From the NCBI RefSeq assembly GCF_034190915.1, contig NW_026947506.1, positions 38,253,748 through 38,317,747 on the forward strand: DNA of 64,000 nucleotides, in the 5' to 3' direction. Source of the stretch: Cavia porcellus. Its lineage: Eukaryota; Chordata; Mammalia; Rodentia; Caviidae. The translations under genes and the position numbers were made by a program. This document shows, piece by piece, positions 10,281-23,850 of this stretch. The notes beneath the pieces were generated by a model. The model made no database searches. It was not told the origin of the DNA and saw only the letters and a list, made by a program, of their open reading frames with translations. Each line of letters opens with the position of its first letter. Position 1 is the first letter of the stretch.

Positions 10281-12130
10281 CTCCAGTGTGAAGATGTTTA
10301 TGTTCATAAATATCATCACTTCTTCTAAAAGGGCATACATAAATACGGTTTCTCACCACTATGAATTCTTTCATGTCTTTGACAGTGACTGTTTCTGATG
10401 AAACTTTTTCCACATTGCTTACATACATATGTTTTCTCTCCAGTGTGAATCCTTTCATGTATTTTACAATCACTGTTTCTGGTGAAACCTTTCCCACATT
10501 GCTCACATGCATAGGTCTTCTCTCCAGTGTGAAACATTTCATGTATTTTACAACAAATCTGCGATCTGAATCCTTTCCCACTTTGCCTACATACATAGGG
10601 TTTCTCTCCAGTGTGAATCCTTTCATGTATTTTACAATAAAACTTTGAGTTGAACCTTTCCCACATTGCTTACATACATAGGGTTTCTCTTCACTGTGAA
10701 TCCTTTCATGTATTTGACAATCCCTGTTTCTGGTGAAACCTTTTCCACATTGCTTATATACATACGGTTTCACTCCAGTGTGAACCATTCCATGTATTTT
10801 ACAATGACTCTGTGAAGTGAAACGTTTCCCACATAACTTACATACATGTTTTTTCCCCAGGGTGAAGATGCAGATGATAATGAATACCATAACTTGTTCT
10901 AAAAGCTTTCCCACATTGCAAACATACATATGGTTTCTCACCAGTGTGAATTTTTTCATGTCTTTGAGAGTGACATTTTGCGCTGAAACTTTTTCCACAT
11001 TGATTACATACATATGCTTTTTCTCCAGTGTGAATCCTTTCATGAATTTTACAATAACTCTTTGAGCTGAAACCTTTCCCACATTGCTTACATACATAGG
11101 GTTTCTCTCCAGTTTGAATCCTTTCATGTATATTACAACAAATCTGTGAGCTGAATCGTTTCCCACATTGTCTACATCCATATAGTTTCCATTCAGTGTG
11201 AATTCTTTCATGTATTTGACAGTTACTGTTTCTAGTGAAACCTTTCCCACATTGCTCACATACATAGGATTTTGTTCCATTGCAAAACTTTTCATGAATT
11301 TTACTATCACTCTCTGAGGTGAAATGTTTCCTAAATTGCTTGCATACATATAGTTTTTCCCAGTGTGAGGATACTGATGATCATGAATACCATAACGTGT
11401 TCTAAAATCTTTCCCATATTGCAAACATACAATGGTTTGTCTCCAGTCTGAATCCTTTCATGTATTTTACTATAACTCTTTGAGCTGAAACCTTTTCTGC
11501 ATTGCTTACATTCATAGGGTTTCTCACCAGTGTGAACTCTTTCATGTCTTTGATAGTGATTGTTTGTGTTGAAACTTTTTCCACATTGCTTCCACACATA
11601 GGTTTCTCTGCAGTGTGATTTCTTTCATGTCTTTTACAGTTCTTTTGTGTACTGAAAGCTTTCCCACATAGCTGGCATACATAAGGTTTCTCATCACTGT
11701 GAACTCTTTCATGTATTTGACAGTCACTCTTTCTGGTGAAACCTTTCCCACATTGCTGACATACATATTGTTTCTCCTCCTTCTGAAATCTTCCTTGTTT
11801 TTGAAAAATAGTACTTGTGCTGAAATCATTTCCATATTGCTTGTGTTCAGAGGGTATACCCCTGTTGTGACTTGTCTGATAGATCTGAATACTCAAATAT
11901 TTCTGACATACAAAGGTCTTGTCTCTTCCATGAGTTCTTTCACTAAGACCAGAGCAGGATTTCTCATACTGATCATATTTATAAGTTTTCTTGAAAGCCT
12001 CTGTACTTGCATGAATGTGAATGAAGTGGAAATCATCATAGTTTTCAAAATTTTCACTACATTTTAAGAGCTTCTCTTCAGATTCTAAATACTTATCTGG
12101 CTTCAGTGCAGTGTGAGTTTTGATGGGCAC
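10281..12130 (-). pseudogene. Zinc-finger array, 5' part (about 18 degenerate C2H2 fingers)
   Basis: The frame from 12130 gives an acidic linker and then fingers such as [20 protein letters not shown] and YVCQLCGKAFSTQKNCKRHE, joined by TGEKPY-type linkers. Frame is lost near 11650, regained at 11597-11331, and lost and regained again near 10.9-10.7 kb and at 10666-10325. Spacing stays close to 84 bp throughout, so the finger array is intact in length but not in frame. The longest open frame here (11424-10132) is mostly a shifted reading of finger DNA. Confidence 0.8.
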
Positions 12131-12299
12131 ATTTAGTGAAAAATGCCCAATCAGTTGTCTTCTAACAGCAAGACTTTAAGTTGGCTTAAACCAGATATTT
12201 TCAAATGGACGTTAGTGGCTTCAGTTCATAGGATGCTTTCTTTATGCTGTTTGCAAGTTTTATATTGATGGCATTTCTCAACCTCTCCATTTCTTAGAT

Positions 12300-12462
12300 T
12301 CTCAATAGTTACAGTACTCTTCTTCCACTTTCTGGTTATCTAAGCATCTTCCTGTAGTCACCATGTGCCTAAAGGTTTCCCTCATTACATCTCTGTAGAG
12401 CTTCTTTTGGGATGGACTCAACAAAGTTCACAGCCAACATCTTCAAAGTTCACTGACTCCAT
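12300..12462 (-). pseudogene. Degenerate KRAB A box
   Basis: The minus-strand ATG at 12462-12460 opens MESVNFEDV, the usual start of a KRAB A box. After one extra base and loss of about 18-20 nt around the TQEEWA segment, a second frame reads PSQKKLYRDVMRETFRHMV, the canonical end of the box. The missing segment normally carries residues needed to bind TRIM28. Confidence 0.8.
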
Positions 12463-12659
12463 TGCGCAGCTTGAGTGTCTCCTAGGGTCTTTACTATACA
12501 GGCTGTAGCTTGTGGAAATCACAGAAAGCATGCCATCCAATAAAGCTCCTCTGCACCATGTGCTCGGGGCAAGCATTTTGGCACCCTGACACCGGAAGTG
12601 CTTTATTGTTGATACGTTATCTTTCTGCTGTTGCATCTTTATCATTCGTTTCTGTTTAA

Positions 12660-13535
12660 TTGTATGATTTATTTAGTGTTTTTTTCCAAAGTGTATCTAC
12701 ACTGTCTTTCAGTATTCTTTGCAGGGTTGGCTTGGTGATCATGAAGTTCTTCAGCTGTTCTTTGTCATGGAAGTATCTTATTATTTCCATCAATTTTGAA
12801 GGACAGTTTTTCATGGTACATCAGTCTATGTTGGAAATCATTTTCCTTTAGTATCTGAAATGCTTCACTCCATGTTCTTCTTAACTTTATTGTTTGTGCT
12901 GAGAAGTCTGCTCTGATTCTGATAGGTTTTCCTTTATAGATGATCTGTCTTTTCTCTCTGAAAGCTTTTTAATATTCTATTCATTTGTTTGATTTCTGGG
13001 ATGGTGATTATTATATGTCTGTGTATAGCTTTATTTTGGTTTTGGCTATTTGGAGTTCTATATGCTTCACTGATCTTGATATCAGTTTCCAATCTCATGT
13101 TTGGGGAATTTTCAGCTATTACTTCTCTAAATATCCTCTTGACATCCTTGATGTTGTCCTCTTCTTTTTCCTTTATCCCTATCAACTTTATGTTGTTTTT
13201 CTTTGCATCATCTTGCAGGTGTTGAATTGTTATTTCCTGATTTCTTGTTATTTTTAAAAGATCTTTCCTTTCCTGTTCACTGGCTGCAATGTTGCCTTCG
13301 AGGTCTGAAATTCTATCTTCACATTCATAGAGGCATTTTTTACAACTTTCAATGGAATTTTTGGTTCCTTGTATATCTCTTTGCATCAGCTTTATATATT
13401 CTGTTTGTTTCTTATATTCTTCATCCAGGGATTTTATCTTTTTGTGTAGTTCTTTCAGTTTTTTAACTGTGTCTTCTTTAGATATGTTCAGTATCTCTTC
13501 CATTTCTTTTATCATATCTTCTTTTTAAGAAATTT
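12660..13535 (-). mobile_element. Older LINE ORF1 fragment
   Basis: The minus-strand frame 13515-12934 (193 residues) has a coiled coil (KKLKELHKKIKSLDEEYKKQ) and the RNA-binding region (AYRTPNSQNQNKAIHRHIII). The C-terminal domain continues, out of frame, to about 12690. It is clearly diverged from the ORF1 in the tandem array. It abuts the left edge of the array. Confidence 0.75.
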
Positions 13536-13539
13536 ATTT

Positions 13540-16500
13540 AAGGAGAAGAAGAAGAAAAAAATAGAAAAAGGGTACAAGTCATACAGAATTTCAGAAAAAA
13601 TAAGCAGTAGAAAATCACTAGTTAGTGGATTACATATTATGGTCTTAGAAATAGTTGTTCAAGTTAGAAAATTAAGGCATATAATGTGGATATTCAAAGA
13701 GTGAGACAGCAAACAGTTCTGTTCAATGATCCAATAAAACTCAGTAATATGGTTATCTATCTTATACACTTAAATATACATTGATTTGTGTCCTTAGAGC
13801 ACTTTCTTTTCCTCTCTTTGTACAATGACAATGACACATTTTGAGCTTTATTACTCCCACAGTTGTTTTTATATTCTTTTGAAGAGAATAAAACCAAATG
13901 TGATATAACAGAACAGAGTCAGTCAACTCAAAATGATGGACATAATACATAATGTAAAAACAAAATACAAGGTGATCAGCAATGGTTACCATAATGCCTC
14001 TTGCTATCTTAAAATAATTGCCTATATCATTGTTAAAATAAAATTGAACAACACAGTAAGGAACAAAACCAATAAAACCAAAATATTGGAGACATTAGAG
14101 GACTTCAAAAGAAGATAATAATCAACCAAATTTGGTGTAATAATGAATCTTATTGTCTTCACAATTGTTGTCTATACCTTCGAACTTGGTACTATCAAGC
14201 AAAGCAGAATAGAGGAAAATCAGTCCAAACAAGATGGTGAGAGCAATCCAGAGTTTCAAATTAATAGGAAATCAAAGTGGGTTACTGTAATATGCCCTGC
14301 TATTTTATATTTATTTTTCCCTTAAGTAAAAGCATAAAAATGAAAATGAAAATAATAAAAAAGGAGATTAAGATAAAAGAGGGCATAAAAACAAAGCAGT
14401 GCAAATCAAAACATAACCATTTAAGCTAAATAGTGTTTCACCACAAGATAATCCCGACATAAAAGTAGTTGCCATAGTGTCTTTTTCCTTGAAATCATTG
14501 AGTATAATTTTGTATAATGTATCCTCAAACATATCAAGACAATGTAAAACCATTCAAGGGAATGACAGTATTACAGGGCATTTAATGATGTCTTTATGGT
14601 AATGATGTCTTTAAGTATTTATGATGTCTTGTGTCCAAAATAGTTGTTCCTATAATCCAACATTCTCTGGCTCATTTCGGTTGAGCTCTTTTTCTGTCAT
14701 TAGTTGTGGTTTGTCTTCTTTACTTCCCTTTCCGCCCCATTCATTGTGGCCTCTCTTCCAGTTCTGAAGTCTTGTATTTTCCTTCTTTAGAATATCCTGC
14801 AGTATTCTCTGTAATGTTCAATTGGTGGTTGCAAATTCCCCTAGTTCCTCTTTATCCTGGAAGCACCTTGTTTTTCCATCAATTTCTAGGGAGAGTTGTG
14901 CAGGATATATCAATCTTGGCTGGAGGTTGTTGTCTTTCAAAGCTTGAATTATTTCTGCCCCCACACTCTTCATGATTTGATGGTTTGTGCCGAGAAGTCT
15001 GCTGTAATTCTGATGGGTGTTCCCTTGTAAGTGATCTGTTTCTTGTGTCTGATCGCTTTTAGTATTCTGTTCTTGTATTGGATTTCTGTTATTTCGAATA
15101 TTATTAGCCTGGATACGAGTCTGTTTGGATTGTAGGTGGCTCAGATCCTGTATGCCACGTACATCTGTGTATTTTTAACTTTTGGTAAATTAGGGAAATT
15201 CTCCTGTATTATTTCTGTGAATAGCTTTTGTGGTTCATTTGTTTGTGACCCTACTTCTTCTTTTATGTTCTTAATTCTTAAGTTATAGATCCTCTTATCA
15301 TCTTGTAGCCTTTGTATTATTGCTGTGTTCATCCTTGTTTTGTTTTTTGGAGGAAAAGGAAAAAAAAGTAAAAGGGTACAAGTTATGCAGAATTTCACAA
15401 AACATAAACAATAGGAAATCACTAGTTAATAGATTACGTATTGTTAACTTAGAATCAGTTGTTCAAGTTACAAAATTAGAGCATATAAAGTGGACTTTCA
15501 AATAGTGAGACTGGAAACAGTTTTGTTCAATGATACAAGAAAACTCAGTAATATGGTTATCTGTCTTATACACTTCAATATATATGCAGTTTTATTCTTT
15601 AGAGCACTTTCTTTTCCTGTCTTTTGCACAATGAGAATTACACATTTTGTGTTTCATTACTCCCACAGTTCTTATTACTTTTTTTGAAGAGTGTAAAGTA
15701 AAATGTGACATGACAGAACAGAGTCTCTCAAATCAAATGGATGGACATAATAGATAATGTAAAAACTAGATGCAAAGTGCTGAACAATGGTCCCCTTACT
15801 GCCTCTTGCTATCTTAAAAAGAATTGCCTGTATCATCAATTATAACAAAATTGAACAAAATGTAAAGAATAAAGCCACAACATTGGAGACATTACAGGAC
15901 TTTAAAAGAAGATAAGTGTCAACTGGAATGCGTGTCATAATGAATCTTATTGTCTTTACACTTGTTGCCTATGCTTTCAAACTTCGTACTATCAAGCAAA
16001 GCAGAATAGAGCAAAACGAGTCAAAGCAAGCTGGTGAGGGATATACAGGGTTTCCAGTAAAGTTAAAAAGGCAGACTGAGATAAAAGGGGTATAACCACA
16101 AAGTAGTGCAGGTCAAAGCATAACCATTTAAGCAAAATAGAGTTTCATCATAAGATATCCTGATAAAAGTAGTTACCGTAGTGTTTCTTTCCTTGAAATC
16201 TTTGAATATAACTTCGTATATGTAGCACCAAACATATCAAGACAATGTAAAACCATCCAAGGGAATGATAATATTACAGGGTATTTAATGATGTCTTTAT
16301 GGTAATTATGTCGTTAGGTATTTATGATGTCTTGTGTCCAAAATAGCTGTTCTTACCATCCAAACTTCTCTGGCTCATTTTGGTTGAGCTCTTTTTCTGT
16401 CATTAGTTTTCAACCTGTGTTCTTTATTTGCTTTCTGCTTCATTCATTGGGGCTCCCCTTCCAGTTCTGAAGTCTTGTATTTTCCTTCTTTAGCATATCC

Positions 16501-18750
16501 TGCAGTACTCTCTGTAATGTTGAATTGGTGGTTGCAAATTCCCCTAGTTCCTCTTTATCCTGGAAGCACCTTGTTTTTCCATCAATTTCTAGGGACATTT
16601 GTGCAGGATATATCAATCTTGCCTGGAGGTTGTTATCTTTCAAAGCTTGAATTATTTCCCTCCACGCTCTTCATGATTTGATGGTTTGTGCTGAGAAGTC
16701 TGCTGTAAACTCTGATGGGTGTTCCTTTGTAAGTGATCTGTTTATTGTCTTTACCTGCTTTTAGTACTCTGTTCTTATATTTGATTTCTGTTATTTTGAT
16801 TATTATATGCCTGGGTGTGGGTCTGTTTGGATTGTAGGTGGCTCAGATCCTGTATGCCACGTACATCTTTGTATTTTTACCTTTTGGTAAATTAGGGAAA
16901 TTCTCCTGTATTATTTCTGTGAATAGCTTTTGTGGTTCATTTGTTTGTGTCCCTACTTCTTCTTTTATGTGCTTAATTCTTAAGTTATAGATCCTCTTAT
17001 CGTCTTGTAGCCTTTGTATTATTGCTGGGTTCATCCTTGTTTTGTTTTTTGGAGAAAAAGAAAAAAAAGTAAAAGGGTACAAGTTATGCAGAATTTCACA
17101 AAAAATAAACAATAGGAAATCACTAGTTAATAGATTACGTATTGTTAACTTAGAATCAGTTGTTCAAGTTACAAAATTAGAGCATATAAAGTGGACTTTC
17201 AAATAGTGAGACTGGAAAGAGTTTTGTTCAATGATACAAGAAAACTCAGTAATATGGTTATCTGTCTTTTACACTTCAATATATATGCAGTTTCCTTTTT
17301 TAGAGCACTTTCTTTTTCTTTCTTTTGTACAATGAGAATTACACATTTTGTGTTTCGTTACTCCCACAGTTCTTATTACTTTTTTTGAAGAGTGTAAAGT
17401 AAAATGTGACATAACAGAACAGAGTCGGTCAAATCAAATGGATGGACATAATAGATAATGTAAAAACTAGATGCAAAGTGATGAACAATGGTCCCCTTAA
17501 TGCCTCTTGCTATCTTAAAAAGAATTGCCTGTATCATCAATTATAACAAAATTGAACAAAATGTAAAGAATAAAGCCACAACATTGGAGACATTACAGGA
17601 CTTTAAATGAAGGTAAGTGTCAACTGGAATGCGTGTCATCATGAATCTTATTGTCTTTACACTTGTTGCCTATGCTTTCAAACTTTGTACTATCAAACAA
17701 AGCAGAATAGAGCAAAACGAGTCAAAGCAAGTGGGTGATGGATATACAGGGTTTCCAGTAAAGTTAAAAAGGCAGACTGAGATAAAAGGGGTATAACCAC
17801 AAAGTAGTGCAGGTCAAAGCATAACCATTTAAGCAAAATAGAGTTTCATCACAAGATATCGTGATAAAAGTAGTTACCGTAGTGTTTCTTTCCTTGAAAT
17901 CTTTGAATATAACTTCGTATATGTAGCACCAAACATATCAAGACAATGTAAAACCATCCAAGGCAATGATAATATTACAGGGTATTTAATGAAGTCTTTA
18001 TGGTAATTATGTCTTTAGGTATTTATGATGTCTTGTGTCCCAAATAGCTGTTCTTACCATCCAAACTTCTCTGGCTTATTTCGGTTGAGCTCTTTTTCTG
18101 TCATTAGTTTTCAACCTGTGTTCTTTATTTGCTTTCTGCTTCATTCATTGGGGCTTCCCTTCCAGTTCTGAAGTCTTGTATTTTCCTTCTTTAGCATATC
18201 CTGCATTACTCTCTGTAATGTTGAATTGGTGGTTGCAAATTCCCCTAGTTCCTCTTTATCCTGGAAGCACCAAACCCATCAATTTCTAGGGACAGTTGTG
18301 CAGGATATATCAATCTTGCCTGGAGGTTGTTATCTTTCAAAGCTTGAATTATTTCCCTCCACGCTCTTCATGATTTGATGGTTTGTGCCGAGAAGTCTGC
18401 TGTAATTCTGATGAGTGTTCCCTTGTAAGTGAACTGTTTCTTGTCTTTAACTGCTTTTAGTACTCTCTTGTTATATTGGATTTCTGTTATTTTGATTATT
18501 ATTAGCCTGGGTGTGTGTCTGTTTGGATTGTAGGTGGCTCAGACACTGTATGCCACATACATCTCTGTATTTTTAACTTTTGCTAAATTAGGGAAATTCT
18601 CCTGTATTATTTCTGTGAATAGCTTTTGTGATTCATTTGTTTGTGTCCCTACTTCTTCTTTTATGTTCTTAATTCTTAAGTTATAGATCCTCTTATCGTC
18701 TTGTAGCCTTTGTATTATTGCTGTGTTCATTCTTGTTTTTTTTTTTTTTG
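13540..18750 (-). repeat. Array block 1: A-B'-B trimer, diverged edge copy
   Basis: Units split near 15350 and 17050. The 3' UTR part of the first unit (13540-14690) is clearly more diverged than the internal ones, as expected at the edge of an array. Trimer period to the next block is about 5.10 kb. Confidence 0.8.
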
Positions 18751-21700
18751 GAGAAAAAGAAAAAAAAGTAAAAGGGTACAAGTTATACAGAATTTCACAA
18801 AAAATAAACAATAGGAAATCACTAGTTAATAGATTACATATTGTTAACTTAGAATCATTTGTTCAAGTTACAAAATTAAAGCATATAAAGAGGACTTTCA
18901 AGTAGTGAGACTGGAATCAGTTTTGTTCAATGATCCAAGAACACTCAGTAATATGGTTATCTATCTTACACACTTCAATATACATGCAGTTTTATTCTTT
19001 AGAGCACTTTCTTTTCCTTTTTTTGTACAATGACAATTACACATTTTGGGTTTTATTACTCACAGAGTTCTTATGACTTTTTTTGAAGAGAGTAAAGCCA
19101 AAGGTGACATAACAGAACAGAGTCAGTCAAATCAAAAGATGGACATAATAGATAATGTAAAAACTAGATGCTAGGTGATCAACAATGTTACCATAGTGCC
19201 TCTTGCTCTCTTAAAATGAATTGCCTGTATCATCAGTTATAATAAAATTTAACAAAATAGTAAAGAATAAAACCAAAACATCGCAGACATTACAGGACTT
19301 TAAAAGAAGGTAATAGTCAACTGTAATGTGCGTCATAATGAATCTTATTGTCTTTATACTTGTTGTCTATGCTTTCGAACTTCGTACTATTAAGCAAAGC
19401 AGAATAGAGGAAAATCAGTCAAAGCTAGTTGGTGAGGGCTATATAGGTTTTCAAATCACGTTTAAAAGCAGACTGAGATAAAAGAGGGCATAACAACAAA
19501 ACAGCGCAGGTCAAAGCATAACCATTTAAGCAAAATAGTGTTTCATCACAAGGTATCCTGATATAAAAGTAGTTACCATAGTGTCTCTTACCTTGCAATC
19601 TTTGAGTATAACTTGGTATACTGTAGCACCAAACCTACCAAGACAATGTAAAGCCATTCAAGGGAATGACAGTATTACAGGGTATTTAATGATGTCTTTA
19701 TGGTAATGATGTCTTTAAGTATTTTTGATGTCTTGTATCCAAAATAGCTGTTCCTATAATCCAACCTTCTCTGGCTCATTTCTGTTGAGCTCTTTTTCTG
19801 TCATTAGTTGTGGTTTGTCTTCTTTACTTCCCTTTCCGCCCCATTCATTGTGGCCTCTCTTCCAGTTCTGAAGTCTTGTATTTTCCTTCTTTAGAATATC
19901 CTGCAGTATTCTCTGTAATGTTGAATTGGTGGTTGCAAATTCCCCTAGTTCCTCTTTATCCTGGAAGCACTTTGTTTTTCCATCAATTTCTAGGGACAGT
20001 TGTGCAGGATATATCAATCTTAGCTGGAGGTTGTTATCTTTCAAAGCTTGAATTATTTCTGCCCCACACTCTTCGTGATTTGATGGTTTGTGCCCAGAAG
20101 TCTGTTGTAATTCTGATGGGTGTTCCCTTGTAAGTGATCTGTTTCTTGTGTCTGATCGCTTTTAGTATTCTGTTCTTGTATTGGATTTCTGTTATTTCTA
20201 ATATTATTAGCCTGGATATGGGTCTGTTTGGATTGTAGGTGGCTCAGATCCTGTATGCCACGTACATCTGTGTATTTTTAACTTTTGGTAAATTAGGGAA
20301 ATTCTCCTGTATTATTTCTGTGAATAGCTTTTGTGGTTCATTTGTTTGTGTCCCTACTTCTTCTTTTATGTTCTTCATTCTTAAGTTATAGATCCTCTTA
20401 TCGTCTTGTAGCCTTTGTATTATTGCTGTGTTCATCCTTGTTTTGTTTTTTGGAGAAAAAGAAAAAAAAGTAAAAGGGTACAAGTTATGCAGAATTTCAC
20501 AAAAAATAAACAATAGGAAATCACTAGTTAATAGATTACGTATTGTTAACTTAGAATCAGTTGTTCAAGTTACAAAATTAGAGCATATAAAGTGGACTTT
20601 CAAATAGTGAGACTGGAAAGAGTTTTGTTCAATGATACAAGAAAACTCAGTAATATGGTTATCTGTCTTATACACTTCAATATATATATGCAGTTTTATT
20701 CTTTAGAGCACTTTCTTTTTCTTTCTTTTGTACAATGAGAATTACACATTTTGTGTTTCGTTACCCCCGCAGTTCTTATTACTTTTTTTGAAGAGTGTAA
20801 AGTAAAATGTGACATAACAGAACAGAGTCGGTCAAATCAAATGGATGGACATAATAGATAAAGTAAAAACTAGATGCAAAGTGCTGAACAATGGTCCCCT
20901 TACTGCCTCTTGCTATCTTAAAAAGAATTGCCTGTATCATCAATTATAACAAAATTGAACAAAATGTAAAGAATAAAGCCACAACATTGGAGACATTACA
21001 GGACTTTAAATGAAGGTAAGTGTCAACTGGAATGCGTGTCATAATGAATCTTTTTGTCTTTACACTTGTTGCCTATGCTTTCAAACTTCGTACTATCAAG
21101 CAAAGCAGAATAGAGCAAAATGAGTCAAAGCAAGCTCGTGAGGGATATACAGGGTGTCCAGTAAAGTTAAAAAGGCAGACTGAGATAAAAGGGGGCATAA
21201 CCACAAAGTAGTGCAGGTCAAAGCATAAGCATTTAAGCAAAATAGAGTTTCATCACAGGATATCGTGATAAAAGTAGTTACCGTAGTGTTTCTTTCCTTG
21301 AAATCTTTGAGTATAACTTCGTATACGTAGCACCAAACATATCAAGCCAATGTAAAACCATCCAAGGGAATGATAATATTACAGGGTATTTAATGATGTC
21401 TTTTTGGTTATGATGTCTTTAGGTATTTATGATGTCTTGTGTCCAAAATAGCTGTTCTTACCATCCAAACTTCTCTGGCTCATTTCGGTTGAGCTCTTTT
21501 TCTGTCATTAGTTGTCAACCTGTGTTCTTTACTTTGCTTTCTGCTTCATTCATTGTGGCTTCTCTTCCAGTTCTGAAGTCTTATATTTTCCTTCTTTAGC
21601 ATATCCTGCAGTACTCTCTGTAATGTTGAATTGGTGGTTGCAAATTCCCCTAGTTCCTCTTTATCCTGGAAGCACCTTGTTTTTCCATCAATTTCTAGGG

Positions 21701-23850
21701 ACAGTTGTGCAGGATATATCAATCTTAGCTGGAGGTTGTTATTTTTCAAAGCTTGAATTATTTTCCTCCACGCTCTTCATGATTTGATGGTTTGTGCTGA
21801 GAAGTCTGCTGTAAACTCTGATGGGTGTTCCTTTGTAAGTGATCTGTTTATTGTCTTTAGCTGCTTTTAGTACTCTGTTCTTATATTGAATTTCTGTTAT
21901 TTTGATTATTATATGCCTGGGTGTGGGTCTGTTTGGATTGTAGGTGGCTCAGATCCTGTATGCCACGTATATCTGTGTATTTTTAACTTTTGGTAAATTA
22001 GGGAAATTCTCCTGTATTATTTCTGTGAAAAGCTTTTGTGGTTCATTTGTTTGTGTCCCTACTTCTTCTTTTATGTTCTTCATTCTTAAGTTATAGATCC
22101 TCTTATCGTCTTGTAGCCTTTGTATTATTGCTGTGTTCATCCTTGTTTTGTTTTTTGGAGAAAAAGAAAAAAAGTAAAAGGGTACAAGTTATGCAGAATT
22201 TCACAAAAAATAAACAATAGGAAATCACTAGTTAATAGATTACGTATTGTTAACTTAGAATCAGTTGTTCAAGTTACAAAATTAGAGCATATAAAGTGGA
22301 CTTTCAAATAGTGAGACTGGAAAGAGTTTTGTTCAATGATACAAGAAAACTCAGTAATATGGTTATCTGTCTTATACACTTCAATATATATGCAGTTTCC
22401 TTTTTTAGAGCACTTTCTTTTTCTTTCTTTTGTACAATGAGAATTACACATTTTGTGTTTCTACCCCCACAGTTCTTATTACTTTTTTTGAAGAGTGTAA
22501 AGTAAAATGTGACATAACAGAACAGAGTCGATCAAATCAAATGGATGGACATAATAGATAATGTAAAAACTAGATGCAAAGTGATGAACAATGGTCCCCT
22601 TAATGCCTCTTGCTATCTTAAAAAGAATTGCCTGTATCATCAATTATAACAAAATTGAACAAAATGTAAAGAATAAAGCCACAACATTGGAGACATTACA
22701 GGACTTTAAATGAAGGTAAGTGTCAACTGGAATGCGTGTCATCATGAATCTTATTGTCTTTACACTTGTTGCCTATGCTTTCAAACTTTGTACTATCAAA
22801 CAAAGCAGAATAGAGCAAAACGAGTCAAAGCAAGTGGGTGATGGATATACAGGGTTTCCAGTAAAGTTAAAAAGGCAGACTGAGATAAAAGGGGTATAAC
22901 CACAAAGTAGTGCAGGTCAAAGCATAACCATTTAAGCAAAATAGAGTTTCATCACAAGATATCGTGATAAAAGTAGTTACCGTAGTGTTTCTTTCCTTGA
23001 AATCTTTGAATATAACTTCGTATACGTAGCACCAAACATATCAAGACAATGTAAAACCATCCAAGGGAATGATAATATTACAGGGTATTTAATGAAGTCT
23101 TTATGGTAATTATGTCTTTAGGTATTTATGATGTCTTGTGTCCCAAATAGCTGTTCTTACCATCCAAACTTCTCTGGCTCATTTCGGTTGAGCTCTTTTT
23201 CTGTCATTAGTTTTCAACCTGTGTTCTTTATTTGCTTTCTGCTTCATTCATTGGGGCTTCCCTTCCAGTTCTGAAGTCTTGTATTTTCCTTCTTTAGCAT
23301 ATCCTGCATTACTCTCTGTAATGTTGAATTGGTGGTTGCAAATTCCCCTAGTTCCTCTTTATCCTGGAAGCACCAAACCCATCAATTTCTAGGGACAGTT
23401 GTGCAGGATATATCAATCTTGCCTGGAGGTTGTTATCTTTCAAAGCTTGAATTATTTCCCTCCACGCTCTTCATGATTTGATGGTTTGTGCCGAGAAGTC
23501 TGCTGTAATTCTGATGAGTGTTCCTTTGTAAGTGAACTGTTTCTTGTCTTTAACTGCTTTTAGTACTCTCTTGTTATATTGGATTTCTGTTATTTTGATT
23601 ATTATTAGCCTGGGTGTGTGTCTGTTTGGATTGTAGGTGGCTCAGACCCTGTATGCCACATACATCTCTGTATTTTTAACTTTTGCTAAATTAGGGAAAT
23701 TCTCCTGTATTATTTCTGTGAATAGCTTTTGTGATTCATTTGTTTGTGTCCCTACTTCTTCTTTTATGTTCTTAATTCTTAAGTTATAGATCCTCTTATC
23801 GTCTTGTAGCCTTTGTATTATTGCTGTGTTCATTCTTGTTTTTTTTTTTT
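18751..23850 (-). repeat. Array block 2: A-B'-B trimer
   Basis: Units split near 20450 and 22150. It matches block 3 at a 5.10-kb offset with only scattered single-base and short-indel differences, while the three units inside the block differ much more from one another. Confidence 0.88.

Larger units (their letters stand above)
5480..12600 (-). pseudogene. KRAB C2H2 zinc-finger pseudogene, probably an intronless retrocopy, split by an ERV
   Basis: Read on the minus strand the order is: 5' UTR-like sequence (about 12600-12465), a KRAB A box (from 12462), a linker, and then many tandem C2H2 fingers (11.8-10.28 kb and 6.62-6.0 kb). KRAB zinc-finger proteins are nuclear repressors that recruit TRIM28 and often target retroelements. 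KRAB A, linker and fingers lie within about 400 bp of each other with no introns, where family members normally have separate exons. This suggests a copied mRNA. The KRAB box lacks the TQEEW-like segment, and many frameshifts and stops break the fingers, so it is not functional. The retrovirus at 6623-10274 lies inside it. Parent gene not identified. Confidence 0.8.

Noticed and set aside
10132..11424. A 430-codon minus-strand frame, the longest in the window
   Set aside because: Most of it is a shifted reading of zinc-finger DNA ([14 protein letters not shown] repeats). Only short stretches are in the finger frame.
19810..20133. A 107-codon + strand frame (starting MVCLLYFPFRP) conserved in nine array units
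   Set aside because: It is the antisense of the LINE ORF1 C-terminal region. Its conservation follows from unit identity, and it lacks any known domain.
18751..23850. Centromeric alpha-satellite-like array with CENP-B boxes
   Set aside because: The unit is 1.7 kb and LINE-derived, and I found no motif matching the CENP-B box. The location beside a CYP3A gene does not suggest a centromere.
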